DNA of 64,000 nt from Ipomoea triloba. Lineage: Eukaryota; Streptophyta; Magnoliopsida; Solanales; Convolvulaceae. The notes beneath the pieces were generated by a model. It had not been told where the DNA came from. It worked only from the letters and a program-made list of their open reading frames with translations, and ran no database searches. The DNA lies in assembly GCF_003576645.1 (NCBI RefSeq), contig NC_044916.1, forward strand, positions 25,914,367 to 25,978,366, read 5' to 3'. The first letter of the stretch is position 1. The number at the start of each line of letters is the position of its first letter. The position numbers and the translations under genes are program-made. Positions 34,166 to 44,738 of the stretch are shown piece by piece.

Positions 34166-34246
34166 CTAAAATTATGAATATAAAACTATAAAATTGTGAA
34201 GATAGAATAAAGTCTACTTGGACGTGGGTCCATAACATAATTTGCC

Positions 34247-34417
34247 CACATACCCTGCTCAAGTGCTCATTGCCGACTAGGCAACAACTTTGACAATATT
34301 TTTGTTCAGTGACAAGTGACATCTTTATTCACAAAATCAATTGATTTTAATTTTAATATTTAATCATAGCAATAATTTTAACTTTTCTTACTATATGTAG
34401 TCCTAGTCAACTATTAA

Positions 34418-34472
<55 letters not shown>

Positions 34473-34536
34473 CATTTTCTCCCTGAATTATAGATTTATA
34501 GCATTTTTTCCTAAGTTATTCATGCATTCACATTTG
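34247..34536. other. intergenic with (TA)n microsatellite
   Basis: A (TA)n run occupies about 34422-34470. The rest is AT-rich. The flank 'attatagatttatagcatttt' continues on the far side of the solo LTR. Confidence 0.6.
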
Positions 34537-35487
34537 TGTTGGAAAAATAGCTTAAAATGACAATTTAAGTGGCTATTTTGTGGTACAAATATATGTGGGT
34601 CCACTTTCGATTTGGGTCCAGTCAAAGTGGATTCGGGTTCTTCGTAGTTAGACGAAAATATTGATATATTGTACGCACAAAACGGATAATGGGTGAATGA
34701 GAAATTGGTTCTCAAAGTTGACCCATTTGAGTTGGAAAAGTGGTGGGAAAAGCTTTAGAATAAGGCTTTGTCCCACATTGGTTTGGGAAGTGGGTTTGCA
34801 CCACTATTTATATAAGAGTCTTTCTTAGGCTTAGTAAATTGTATAGCATAGAGGCTCTCTCTCGCGCGCAGAGGGTGCAAATCAAATCCCAAAATGAGCC
34901 TAAAAAGACTTGACTCGATGGTGTGCGCGAAGTCGAACAGTAGTCCATTCGTGTAATTTGTGGTCTCATTCCGCCTCGGGTGATTCATTGTTACGGAATT
35001 AATTCCAATTTTTATTATGATCAAATTAAGTATTATGATTGAATGCTATTAATTCCAGCAACTCCTATATAAGTTGATGGTAGAAGCAGGCTGGGTTTAT
35101 GATCAGATTAAGTACTATATTTGAATGCTATTAATTCCAGCAACTCCTATATAAGTTGATGGTAGAAGCAGCAGATTTACACACAACGAAAATAGTCTTT
35201 TCTCTCTCGAAAAACTGCTTCTACTCCCTTCTTTGCATACTGTATTCAGGTCATTGTTCTTGTTCGCCGGGTTTCTTTGTTTGAGTGCTCAAACTAGAAG
35301 CCGTAACTTGTTTTATCTTGGGAAACCTAGGCTACAACGCTCTTAGCACCAAGGGAGGTAGCAAATAAGATTTTAAGGATAGTATAGTGAGTACACGACT
35401 CAAGCTTACCTTTGCCTAGAAATTTCTTTCGTATTTTGTGCTTGTTATTTTCTGGAAATATTATTTTCGTAATCTTATTTCCTAACA
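34537..35487 (+). mobile_element. solo LTR with 5-bp TSD
   Basis: Begins TGTTGGAAAAATAG and ends TTCCTAACA, so it has the TG...CA ends and the TGTTG/CAACA-type terminus of LTR elements. The 5-bp direct repeat atttg flanks it at 34532-34536 and 35488-35492. A promoter-like 'ctatttatataagagtcttt' lies near 34804. A 75-bp segment containing 'ggtagaagcag' is tandemly duplicated at about 35018-35170. No internal region or second LTR follows, so this is the product of LTR-LTR recombination. A Copia origin is likely but not provable from the LTR alone. Confidence 0.9.
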
Positions 35488-35492
35488 ATTTG

Positions 35493-36387
35493 TCCCCTCA
35501 ATTATTTTTAAAGTGACACATTTTTCCACTTTGATGTTAAATGGACATTTTTACCCTTAAAATAATTATTTCATATATTTTTCATCTGTAACAAATTATT
35601 ACTTATATGTAGGGATGATTACGGTTCAATTTGACCTGAATTGGACACTATAGCAACTGAACTGAAATAACAGGGATGGTTCTTGTTACAATTCAAAACC
35701 GAAAAAATAATGATTGTTGAATTTAAACTATTTTAAAATAGAAAATATAATTTACAAAAATAAATAAATAAATAAATTTTGAACCGACGATTCAAATTGA
35801 AACTAGAATCAGAATAAATGTGAATCGGAACTGAATACATTTATCATTTACATTGTTTACAAATCTGTTCGGTTCCGGTTCGCATTTATTATGATTCCAG
35901 TTTTGGTTTTAACAGCTGGTTCAAAACTTATTATTTATTTTTGTATATTTTATTTTATATTTTTAAAATTATCTTAATTCAATAATTATTTTATTTTATT
36001 TTATTTTTTCCGATTCTGAATTGTAACGACATGTTTGTAATTCATAAAATTAGTTTATACAAAAATTATTATTCAAACACAAATGTCAAATTGAAATTAT
36101 AATCAAACATATTAAAGAGAAAAGACTAAAAGGATTTTAATTGGGAGGGGTAAAAGATATCATTTATTTAAAATAATGATAAAGATAAAGATGAAAAAAA
36201 AATTAAGAAGCTACTAGATTACTTTTGAAACAATAAGCTCTTATTTTAAGTTATTAGCTTATTTTGAGAACATTACCAAGCAGGGTTTATAGCTTATTAG
36301 TATCTTAAATTAAGCTAAGCTCCTAAATAAACTCTACCAAACAGAGCCTAAATCTAAGGTCAAGATGCAAATAAATGTAGCTAAATG
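35493..36387. other. intergenic with a hairpin MITE at about 35625-36040
   Basis: The arm at about 35780-35850 (gaaccgacgattcaaattga, then gaatcggaactgaa) is complementary to about 35868-35935 (ttcggttccggttcgcattt, then ggttcaaaac). The arms extend outward to about 35625 and 36040, giving a 400-bp foldback. At 36200-36355 'aagctaagctcctaaataaa' and 'accaaacagagcc' look like one end of another MITE. No gene. Confidence 0.55.
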
Positions 36388-36633
36388 GGCAAATTATATT
36401 ATGGACCAAGGCCTACCTTACATTGTAGACCTTGGTCCAAAAATAACGTTCAAATTTTGTATCTGTATCTGTACCTGCAGTTAACCTACATGTGACTATC
36501 ATATTATGTGTCAACAATTATCAAGTTATTATTTACATGTATAGATACAGTTAAAATATGTTAACCAAAGGTACAAAATTTTTGTATCAGGTTCATAATG
36601 CAATATGAACTCTGGTCCATGGTATAACAATTG
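36388..36633. mobile_element. short MULE derivative with perfect 9-bp TSD
   Basis: Ends ggcaaattatattatggacc and (reverse complement) caattgttataccatggacc. The direct repeat agctaaatg lies at 36379-36387 and 36634-36642. The left palindrome-like block (about 36403-36437) has arms GGACCAAGG / CCTTGGTCC. At 246 bp it is among the smallest members of the family. No coding capacity. Confidence 0.92.
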
Positions 36634-36642
36634 AGCTAAATG

Positions 36643-37304
36643 TGAGAACGTTGGGCCTGAAATTAGAATTAACTATTTTCCAACAAAAAAAAAAAAAAAA
36701 AAAAAANAAAAAAAAAAAAAAAAAAAAAACTAGGTATAAATTTGTCCAACTGTGTAATATTCAGTTGATATCTTTTTATTCATTTTTTAATGTTTTAAGT
36801 TATTTTAAGCATAACAAGCTGTTGGAAGGGAAATCATACGAAACTTTTACCGGATACCAAAAACAAAATTAAGGAATAAAGTAATTTAAAATGTCATAAC
36901 GGTATAGTATTGGATTTATATATATATGAATTCAACTAAATTATGAATAAAAAAATTTATTTTGTGAACCAAAAATTTTCTAGTGCGCTCAAATTCATGG
37001 CTGGTAATTAATGTCAGCGTCTAAAAGTCAAAGCTTGAACAATAATGAGTGTGATGGAAAAATTACTGGCCTGGCAAACACTTTATAAGATATGATGATG
37101 AGATAAAAAGCTTCCTGTATTCAGATTTCAGACGTAGTTTTCACATGCAAGTGTGAAGGAGTGGAGTGATAAAAGCTGTAGGTAGCAGCAAATCTTCTGA
37201 CCAAAATCTGCGTTTCATGCATGCGTGCATGAACCTGCCCCAGATAGATAAATGCCCCAAACCCATTCATTTCCGGTTGGACCGATGCTATGCTCGTGCA
37301 CATA
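36643..37304. other. intergenic with poly-A run and single N
   Basis: An A-homopolymer at 36685-36729 contains an N at 36707, so its length is uncertain. A short TA microsatellite lies at 37302-37320. No gene; the frame across the A-run is an artefact. Confidence 0.6.
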
Positions 37305-37320
37305 TATATATATATATATA

Positions 37321-37735
37321 GGGTAAGGTTTCACTGAGATCTGTTTAGGTAAGATCGTGAGATTAGATCTTGTGCATGCATGTAATATTTTTTAATGATC
37401 TAGATTGATTGACACACCCTCAGTTCCCATATATTTAATCACCTTTTGCATACACTTCAATTTGGAATCTTAATCAATCTAGACCATTAAAAAATTTTGA
37501 AATCAAATCTTGTAAATCAATCTAAAAAATTTTAATAGTCTATATTGTTTGACGCACCACTCTGTTCGCAGACACTTAATTACCGTTCGCACACACTTAA
37601 TTATCGTTCGCACACATTTTATCACCGTTCGCACACACTTCAACTTAAAATCTTAAATCAATCTAGACCATTAGATTATTACATGGATGCAAAAGATCTG
37701 ATCTCACAATCTTATCTAAACAAGTGATCTCATAT
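37321..37735. mobile_element. inverted-repeat element with 'gttcgcacaca' word repeats
   Basis: The left arm (about 37330-37405: agatctgtttaggtaagatc, then gagattagatcttgtgcatg) is complementary to the right arm (about 37655-37735: ttacatggatgcaaaagatc, then gatctcacaatcttatctaa). The centre holds three or four copies of 'gttcgcacacacttaattat'. Superfamily not determined. Confidence 0.6.
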
Positions 37736-38314
37736 GATTCATACCTTCATACCCACCCGAAAATCTGAAATGTAAAGCTGTCTAGCCCAAGAGTTACCTT
37801 TTGATTATTCAACATGATGGAACTAATTCGAAACTGGTTTACGTATATACCTAATCTATCATGGAGTAATTTGTGTGCATTCATGTTGGTTCACATGATC
37901 TCGCGGGGAGGTGGTCTCATTGAAAATAGTGTTAGTAAAATGTGAGGATTGATCTCAATCGTCCATCAGAGTTCATTAATGGTTGAGAATTTTAGTTAAA
38001 AATTGGTCAATTTTATAATTATAAATTTTCTTTTTGAAATGAATTATTAAAAAATTTAAGAGTAATGTTTATTTTATAATTATTGCAAACTTGAAAATTT
38101 AGTAATAATAAAATCTAAATCTTTAATTTCTCAAGATGAAAGGTGTAATTGTGTAGATGAGTCAACACTTTTTACATAGAGATGTACTCTCAATTGAACC
38201 ATCCCATATATATAATTCTACATGCATTTATAGAATATCAAGTAAATATACGTACTATAAAATAAACAAAAGAAAACAGCTATTTTGGAATAAGTCAAGT
38301 TAAATTTTACTATC
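37736..38314. other. intergenic, nothing firmly recognised
   Basis: Contains 'gattgatctcaatcgtccat' (37950), which is shared with about 30155 and suggests an older dispersed element. Its ends were not found. No gene. Confidence 0.4.
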
Positions 38315-38317
38315 TTA

Positions 38318-38565
38318 GGGTGTATATTTGGGTGGCACAAGGTATCGAAATCATGAATATGAACAAAAATATCAAAACAAAAATCTAAAAACTAAGCTCC
38401 GCACTAATCCAAATTTAAAAATCAGATTATCAATAAGATGGAATGATACTCATTTTTAATGAGTAATCAAATCCTATAGTTGTGTTTTAAAAAGTCATAA
38501 TCAGAACACTAATTATAATTTTGATTCTCATTATTGGTGTGTAAACCCATGAACTAAACACACCC
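38318..38565. mobile_element. Tourist-like MITE with TTA target duplication
   Basis: Ends gggtgtatatttgggt and (reverse complement) gggtgtgtttagttcatg, flanked directly by tta at 38315-38317 and 38566-38568. The length of 248 bp, AT-rich interior and 3-bp TTA duplication fit PIF/Harbinger (Tourist) MITEs. Confidence 0.75.
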
Positions 38566-39392
38566 TTAATGGTAATTTTAGGTGTGTTGGTTTATGTAAA
38601 TTAGTTATATTACTCGGACTAAGAATATTTTTATTGAGTTTGTGATAGAGCATTAATAACTTGCGTCTTCACTACTAGTTATAACTATTGACGTAGTGGT
38701 AAGCACTTGACTTCACAATAAGTATCAAAGCAAGTAACGAGTTTAAATTTTTATGTTTGCCCTAGAGGTCTTGAGTGAAACCTGGGATCTATCAAAAGAG
38801 GTATGTATAAATATTATATTTAGTTATATATTATATGTATGTATGCGAGTTAGACACTTGGGCATATATTTGTGTGATTTTTAATTTTCAGAACTTTTAG
38901 TAGAACAAAAAGTTTTCATTTTTATTTTTCTTTATTATGCGTGAAGGTGAAGTTGGTAAACTGTTGTATTGCTTTGCAGACAGTTGAAAATTTTGAGGTT
39001 TTGAGGTTCCTTTTGATATTTATTGTATATGTATCTGTTAAGTTGCTTCATGGATATAATTATTCCATATATAATTGGGTTGTTAAAGAATTATAGACCA
39101 TTTGTGAATGGGAGAACTAGTTGTATGGACACAGCTTGGGTTGCATAATGATAAAATTTAGGCAATAAAAGGAGGCGGTAAATAATTATTATCAAGGTTA
39201 TTAAATTACTCGAGATATTGAAATAGATTCATGTTATCTTATTCATCCTCGACTAATTAGACACTACGGAGTAATTTAAAATGTAATTTCTAGCTATATA
39301 AATTTTATTCATTAAAATTGAATTTATTAAGACAATTTTTTTCTTCTCATCAACTACTTGAGAACATTCGAAACATTTATGATTGATAATGC
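38566..39392. other. intergenic with a weak SINE-like block
   Basis: At about 38680-38815 'ttgacgtagtggtaagcact' resembles an A box and 'taacgagtttaaattttta' a decayed B box. Otherwise AT-rich with no gene. Confidence 0.4.
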
Positions 39393-39395
39393 TAA

Positions 39396-39682
39396 GGGTG
39401 TACTTGTTTGGTTCGCACATGAAAATCGAAATTGGTACGGGTAATGGGTTTTGATGAAAGTATTTTGCATATTTGGTAATAGGGTGGAATAAGAATGATT
39501 ATTAATAGTTGGAAAAGAATGGAGAAAGGGAAATGAAACCCTTATTTAATAAGGGTATGAGTTTTTCAATTAATGGGGTATTTCAAACTCATAGTAGTAT
39601 TTTAAAATCCTGTCAACCAAACAATAACAATCACTTTGATGCCGCCATACCTTATACCAAAACCCGTCAACCAAACACACCC
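39396..39682. mobile_element. Tourist-like MITE with TAA target duplication
   Basis: Ends gggtgtacttgtttggttcg and (reverse complement) gggtgtgtttggttgacggg, flanked directly by taa at 39393-39395 and 39683-39685. The interior shows matching inverted segments (atgggttttgatgaaag versus cataccttataccaaaaccc). No coding capacity. Confidence 0.78.
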
Positions 39683-39849
39683 TAAATTGCATTAGTACAA
39701 ATACTAAATTGCATCAGTACAAAAACTCCAAACTGAATGTTTGGTTCACGGAATAAATTTTGAAAGAATAAAAATGTTATTCCATAGTGAATTAAATAGA
39801 TAAGGAATAGAGTATAAATTATATTCTATGATTTGATTCACTAAAATAA

Positions 39850-40301
39850 GGGTCACACTTGTGTGAGACCGTCTCACGGATCCTTATTCATGAGACGGGT
39901 CGGGTCGGGTCAAAGCACCGTGCAAATGTCATACTTATATGTGCAAATCTCACACTTATATGCTCAAATATAACACTAATCAAAAATATAATTTTTGTTA
40001 CTTATAAGAGAAAAAGTAATACATTTTTCATAATAAGTAATGTTGACAAGTACCTCTCACTTATAAGGGCAAATATAATACTTTTGAGGAAAAATGTAAT
40101 ACTTTTAAATCGAAATGTAAAAGTATTGTATTTTCACTTAAAAGTATTACATTTACCCTAATAAGTAACAAAAAATTTATTTTCTGATTAGTATTACATT
40201 TGAGCATATAAGTATGGCATTTGTGCATATAAGTGTTATATTTGCATCTTGACCCGATCCGACCCGACTCATGGTGAGACGGTCTCACACAAGTTTTTGC
40301 C
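39850..40301. mobile_element. MULE-like MITE with 'tgtgagaccgtctcac' termini, copy 2, perfect 9-bp TSD
   Basis: Ends gggtcacacttgtgtgagac and (reverse complement) ggcaaaaacttgtgtgagac. The direct repeat ctaaaataa lies at 39841-39849 and 40302-40310. The interior repeats 'aaaagtattacattt' words in both orientations and includes gggtcgggtcgggtc near the left end. Full-length relative of 12387-12824. The open frames inside follow the repeat. Confidence 0.9.
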
Positions 40302-40415
40302 CTAAAATAATAGACTTCAAGATTTATATTTTAATGTTATATTGGTTTAAGGAATAAAAAGGGAATAAGTATTCAAATAACATAAATATCCTTCACACGG
40401 AATGTTATATACTTA

Positions 40416-40458
<43 letters not shown>

Positions 40459-41014
40459 GTGATTAACAATAACAACAACGACGATGATGACTACGCCTAT
40501 TACTACTACTAGAGTGCTTGAGAATAGCTAATACCAGAGGACCCCCTAGGGATGACTATTCCCCTTGTAAAGTCAATTCATTCCGAAAAATAGTGTTCCC
40601 AAGAATAAAAGTCAAGACAACTCAAACAATGAAATATGTCTATTCCTGAAAATAGTATTCAATTCGAGACCTATTATTTCATAAAAAAAACATGCTATTA
40701 AGTGGAGCGAAACTATAACCATGGATTTATTTCTCAGTTTTTACCATTGCGTAATTAAATATTAAACAAAGACTTTCCAAGTGAAAATAGTCAAATATTA
40801 ATTAAAACAAATTTAATGAATTTGAGGAAAAATTAGGGACGGAGGTGAGTAATTTACAGTAGACCATGTTAGTAAGGGGACTAGAGTAGAAAATATCATA
40901 TATGGGATTAATAACCAATTAAACAATTAGTGCATTTCTCCCATTCTCTTGAGTTTCCTTTTTCAAGTATGAAAATTGACAAACGCATTAATTCTATTTT
41001 GGGATAGGCATAAG
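40302..41014. other. intergenic with (GT)n(GA)n microsatellite
   Basis: A compound microsatellite (gt)n(ga)n lies at about 40417-40460. At about 40640-40705 'attcaattcgagacctatta' is complementary to a segment at about 41190-41260, suggesting two halves of an old MITE family. No gene. Confidence 0.5.
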
Positions 41015-41195
41015 ACTTTTTTTTTTTTTTTTTTTTGGAATACAACTGACCCTATTACATTGTAGTATCTGTTCAAATATACTTTCTCAATCTATTGAAA
41101 CACAAAGTGTCAATTCGTATCTCATATAGAAGATCAGAGTCATTATATGCCATGAGTACAAGGTGCTTGGCATAGTTTTGCTCTACTTAATAGCA
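41015..41195 (-). repeat. SINE family S1 copy
   Basis: T-run at about 41017-41036 (poly-A complement), then the complement of 'actacaatgtaatagggtca', then the complement of 'ttcaatagattgagaaagta', then the complement of 'tgacactttgtg'. The head region is decayed. Confidence 0.65.
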
Positions 41196-42394
41196 TGTTT
41201 GGTTAATGAAATAATATGTCTCGAATTGAATACTATTCTTAGGAATAGACATGAGACTTAAAATTTCAAATTGTTTTTTTTTTTTCTAATTTCTTCCAAC
41301 CTTAATTTAATGTTATAAACACTATATAAGAAGTTTGCGATCGATTCTCATCAATTAACAAAACCCTCTACTAGAAGGAATTAATTAAGACTCCTATTTG
41401 GAATCTTGGTCATGTCATGTTAGGATTATATTATCAAGATTCATAAGTTTCAATAACTCAATAAAATTTTAATTGACACAATAGGTAATATTTAGTATAA
41501 AGAAAATCTTATTCAACTTGATAAATTAATGAGAATTATAGTGATATACAATGTAATTTAACTTTTACTTCATATGAAATATTTTAGAGATGTAATTTCC
41601 TTCCTCCCAATACCATGATACAAAAAGTTAGTAGTCCCTAGTAAAATCATCCCATGATTGTATAGAAAAACACAAACAACTTCCCATAAATCCATGGTGG
41701 ATCTTCGCAGGTAGATTGAGGATGGTTTTCTCAAATGTATGATTTGGGAGACAAAATCCTCATACAATCTCATATTTTGGACGTCGTACGAGATATTGGA
41801 GACACAATTTCTCCCTTTTTCTCTTTTCCATACCTCAAAATTGAGTCTCTTTTTTCACCCACATGCTTCGAGCACTTAAATGGTCATTGTATTGTATTGG
41901 ATCGAAGAAAACATTCTTGGCAAAATCTCTTTTCTTTCACGTCAAATCAAGCAAAATGAGAAAACTTTTCTCAAATTCAATGTCTTGTTTGGCAATAAAT
42001 GGTAGCAAGTAGTATTAATGGATAACTAATAATGGAGGAATTCGTTAATTATTATTTTTTTTTTCTAAAAGGTTAATGGGAGGAGCTAGCTGGACTTTTA
42101 TTTATTGTGCACAAAAAGTTTACTCTATCCTTGATTTTTCTTCTTAAATTTCACTTCTGTGACCAATTGATAAGCGGGTAATAGTAGATTGCGATCAATT
42201 TGTTGTATTAGTTATTTATTTATTCTTAGTTGCTAACCTGTAAAATAATTTTAAAAATTTTGGTTATATTTTATTATTTATTTAATTGTTTTTAAATTGA
42301 AGTGAAAATTATAATGGTAAAAATCATAAGTCTTTTGAACTAAATCAAATCAAGTTTTTATTTTATTATTATTTTTTTTGGATAGCAATGGACA
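41196..42394. other. intergenic, nothing recognised
   Basis: AT-rich. Open frames around 41570-41959 on both strands have no domain. Confidence 0.45.
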
Positions 42395-42402
42395 CCCACA
42401 AT

Positions 42403-43261
42403 CAGTGGCAGATCCAGAAATTTTAGTCAATGGGGGCGAAAATTTTTCTTAAACCGTAAAACATTTAGGAAATATAGTCATAGATTTGTTGTATATAAAC
42501 GAAGAATAAAACACATCAAAATTTTATAAAAATGCTCATAACAAAATATGAAAAATAATTAATTTGATAAAATAATTCAAATAGAAAACACATTATAAAT
42601 TGAATCACTTAAAAGGAATATAGTCATAAATATTGTTAGATATAGACAAAAAAAATAAAACACACTAAAACTTTATAAAAGACAAAAAATAAAACACACT
42701 AAACTTTATAAAAATATTAATAACAATATATGAAACATAATTAATTTGATAAAATAATTGAAATAAAAAATACATTATAAATTACACATCTCATTATTAT
42801 AAAAATATTAATAACAATATATGAAACATAATTAATTTGATAAAATAATTGAAATAAAAAATACATTATAAATTACACATCTCATCATTATATACATAAA
42901 AGGAAAAAAAGTTGAAGGGCTACAATTATAATCATGCCTGCAGCTCAACAGAGTCAAACCCCCCTCTGCTTAGTAAAGGCGCGAACCAACCCTCTCAGTT
43001 AACTAACCAATTGTTTATTAGTTATATCATTTTTCATATACACTATATAAATCACCAGAATAGATATATATATAGTATTATATATTATAGTATATAGTAT
43101 ATAATATGATATTATATATAGTACATTTAGTATAAGTANNNNNNNNNNNNNNNNNNNNNNNNNTACTTATACTAAATGTACTATATATAATATCATATTA
43201 TATACTATATACTATAATATATAATACTATATATATATCTATTCTGGTGATTTATATAGTG

Positions 43262-43345
<84 letters not shown>

Positions 43346-43396
43346 CTATTCTGGTGAGAACAAGGCTTTAGGTGTGGATGTGAGGACAAATTATGG

Positions 43397-43431
<35 letters not shown>

Positions 43432-43506
43432 AGAGTTATATAGGAGGTGGGGGCGGGGTGAGTGGGGGCAGCTGTCCCCACTGCCCCCATGCTGGATCCG
43501 TCTCTA
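42403..43506. mobile_element. non-autonomous hAT element with 8-bp TSD and a gapped foldback
   Basis: Ends cagtggcagatccagaaa and (reverse complement) tagagacggatccagcatgg share the agatccag/cggatccag box of hAT elements. The 8-bp direct repeat cccacaat lies at 42395-42402 and 43507-43514. Internal G- and C-runs (gggggcg / tgcccccat) are mirrored. Inside, 43040-43138 is the inverse of 43164-43262 on either side of a 25-bp gap, followed by a long (TA)n tract to about 43342. No transposase frame. Confidence 0.85.
43040..43262. repeat. near-perfect AT-rich inverted repeat centred on an N gap
   Basis: About 98 bp on the left ('aatcaccagaatagatatat' to 'acatttagtataagta') are the reverse complement of the right side ('tacttatactaaatgt' to 'tctattctggtgattt'). 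The centre is 25 Ns. Either a real foldback whose loop failed to assemble, or a misjoin of one arm in both orientations. Confidence 0.85.
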
Positions 43507-43640
43507 CCCACAATGGGGCAAAGTGGTAAACACTTCTATTATGTAATGTGGTCTGCAAATCACATAGGAGAAATAAATCACACTAAAAAGATTGATCATA
43601 TGCAATGGGCACGAGAATCATGCTCCACTCACTCACCATG

Positions 43641-43709
43641 CAATTGTTATGCCGTGGACCCGGGTGCACCTTGCAAGGTGCACCCGGGTCCTTAAACGGC
43701 GCCGTTTAA
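43641..43709 (+). repeat. left terminal repeat of the MULE with two palindromes
   Basis: After the terminal 15 bp comes a perfect 36-bp palindrome (43656-43691: arms GGACCCGGGTGCACC and its complement around TTGCAA). It is followed at once by a perfect 18-bp palindrome (43692-43709, arms TTAAACGGC / GCCGTTTAA). Similarity to the right end fades shortly after this point. Confidence 0.92.
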
Positions 43710-44035
43710 TGGAGGGGTGTAACGGTGCNTTTTTTTTTTTAAATATATAAACGAAGACGATTCCCTTCCTCCGCAAGTTACAGTTTGCGATTCCCTTCCT
43801 CCGGCGATTCTTCACCATTTCTTCACCATTGTTTGCGATTCTTCACCATTTCCTCCGCAAAGAGCATTTCGCCGTTTTCCGACATACTCTCATCGCCGAC
43901 GATCACTACAGCACTCGTTCCCGGAAATTTTTGCATACTATCAGCAGTCTTCAGCAGTCTTCACACTAAGCAACAGGTATTTCTTCACATTTTTTATATT
44001 TTGGGATTTTAGTTCAAAAATTTTACGTTTTATTC

Positions 44036-44690
44036 AATGTGAATGTGAGGTTTTCAAAATGTGAATATGGAGAATATGATGTGAATGTGAGGTTTTCAAA
44101 ATGTGAATATGGAGAATATGAAGCGTGAAAATGGAGTTTTGAATGTCTATATGGAGAATATGAAGCGTGAAAATGGAGTTTTGAATGTCTAAATGCATAA
44201 CATTGATAAATATAATTACAAAACGAATGTCTAAATGCATAACATTGATAAATATAATTACAAAACATATTGCCCTTGAAAATGTGTTTTGAGTGTGAAT
44301 CTAGTGTTACGAATGTGTGAATGTAAAGAGATAGTAATAGGATTACTGAACAATTATCACTGAAATGTATGAATGTGTTGTTTTCAAACTGTGAATATAG
44401 AGCATTGCTTCTGTGAATGTAGTGATTTGAGTGTGTGAATGCATAACAGTGTTGATATAAGTACTAAACATATTGCCCCTTAATGTGTGAATCTATAGTT
44501 TTCAAAATGTGAATACACAGTATATGGTATGTGAATCTACTGTATTGAATGTGTGAATGTAGAGAAGATAGTAATCCTATTACTGAACAATTATCACTGG
44601 AATGTATGAATCTGTTGTTTTCTAACTGTGAATATCTAGTATAGCTTATGTGAATATATAGTTTTCAATGTATGAATCTATAGCCCTGTG
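44036..44690 (+). repeat. GTGAAT word array in the 5' UTR intron of the ULP1-like gene
   Basis: Words such as 'gtgaatgtgaggttttcaaa', 'tgtgaatatggagaatatg' and 'gaatgtgtgaatgcataaca' follow each other with partial tandem duplications at 44036-44270. A donor (CAACAG/GTATTT at 43976-43977) and an acceptor (TTATTCAG ending 44721) frame the array as a 5' UTR intron, by inference. Confidence 0.75.
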
Positions 44691-44738
44691 GTGTTCTGTT
44701 TTTTATTTCTAAATTATTCAGTGGTACAATTGGCAGCA

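Larger units (their letters stand above)
32214..34246. mobile_element. MULE-family element carrying two later insertions
   Basis: Outer ends cggttgttatgccatggaccc and (reverse complement) ggcaaattatgttatggaccc belong to the 43.6-kb MULE family. Without the two insertions (32528-33050 and 33063-34165, each with its target duplication) the body is only about 390 bp of 'ttgtgaatatagagtt' words, inverted in its left half. Its sequence around the insertion point lines up with 16530-16580 of the sister element. A 9-bp duplication for the outer element itself is not visible. Confidence 0.8.

Noticed and set aside
32214..34246. 9-bp target duplication for the outer element
   Set aside because: Flanks ataaccaca and cacataccc do not match; the element is called on termini and interior only.
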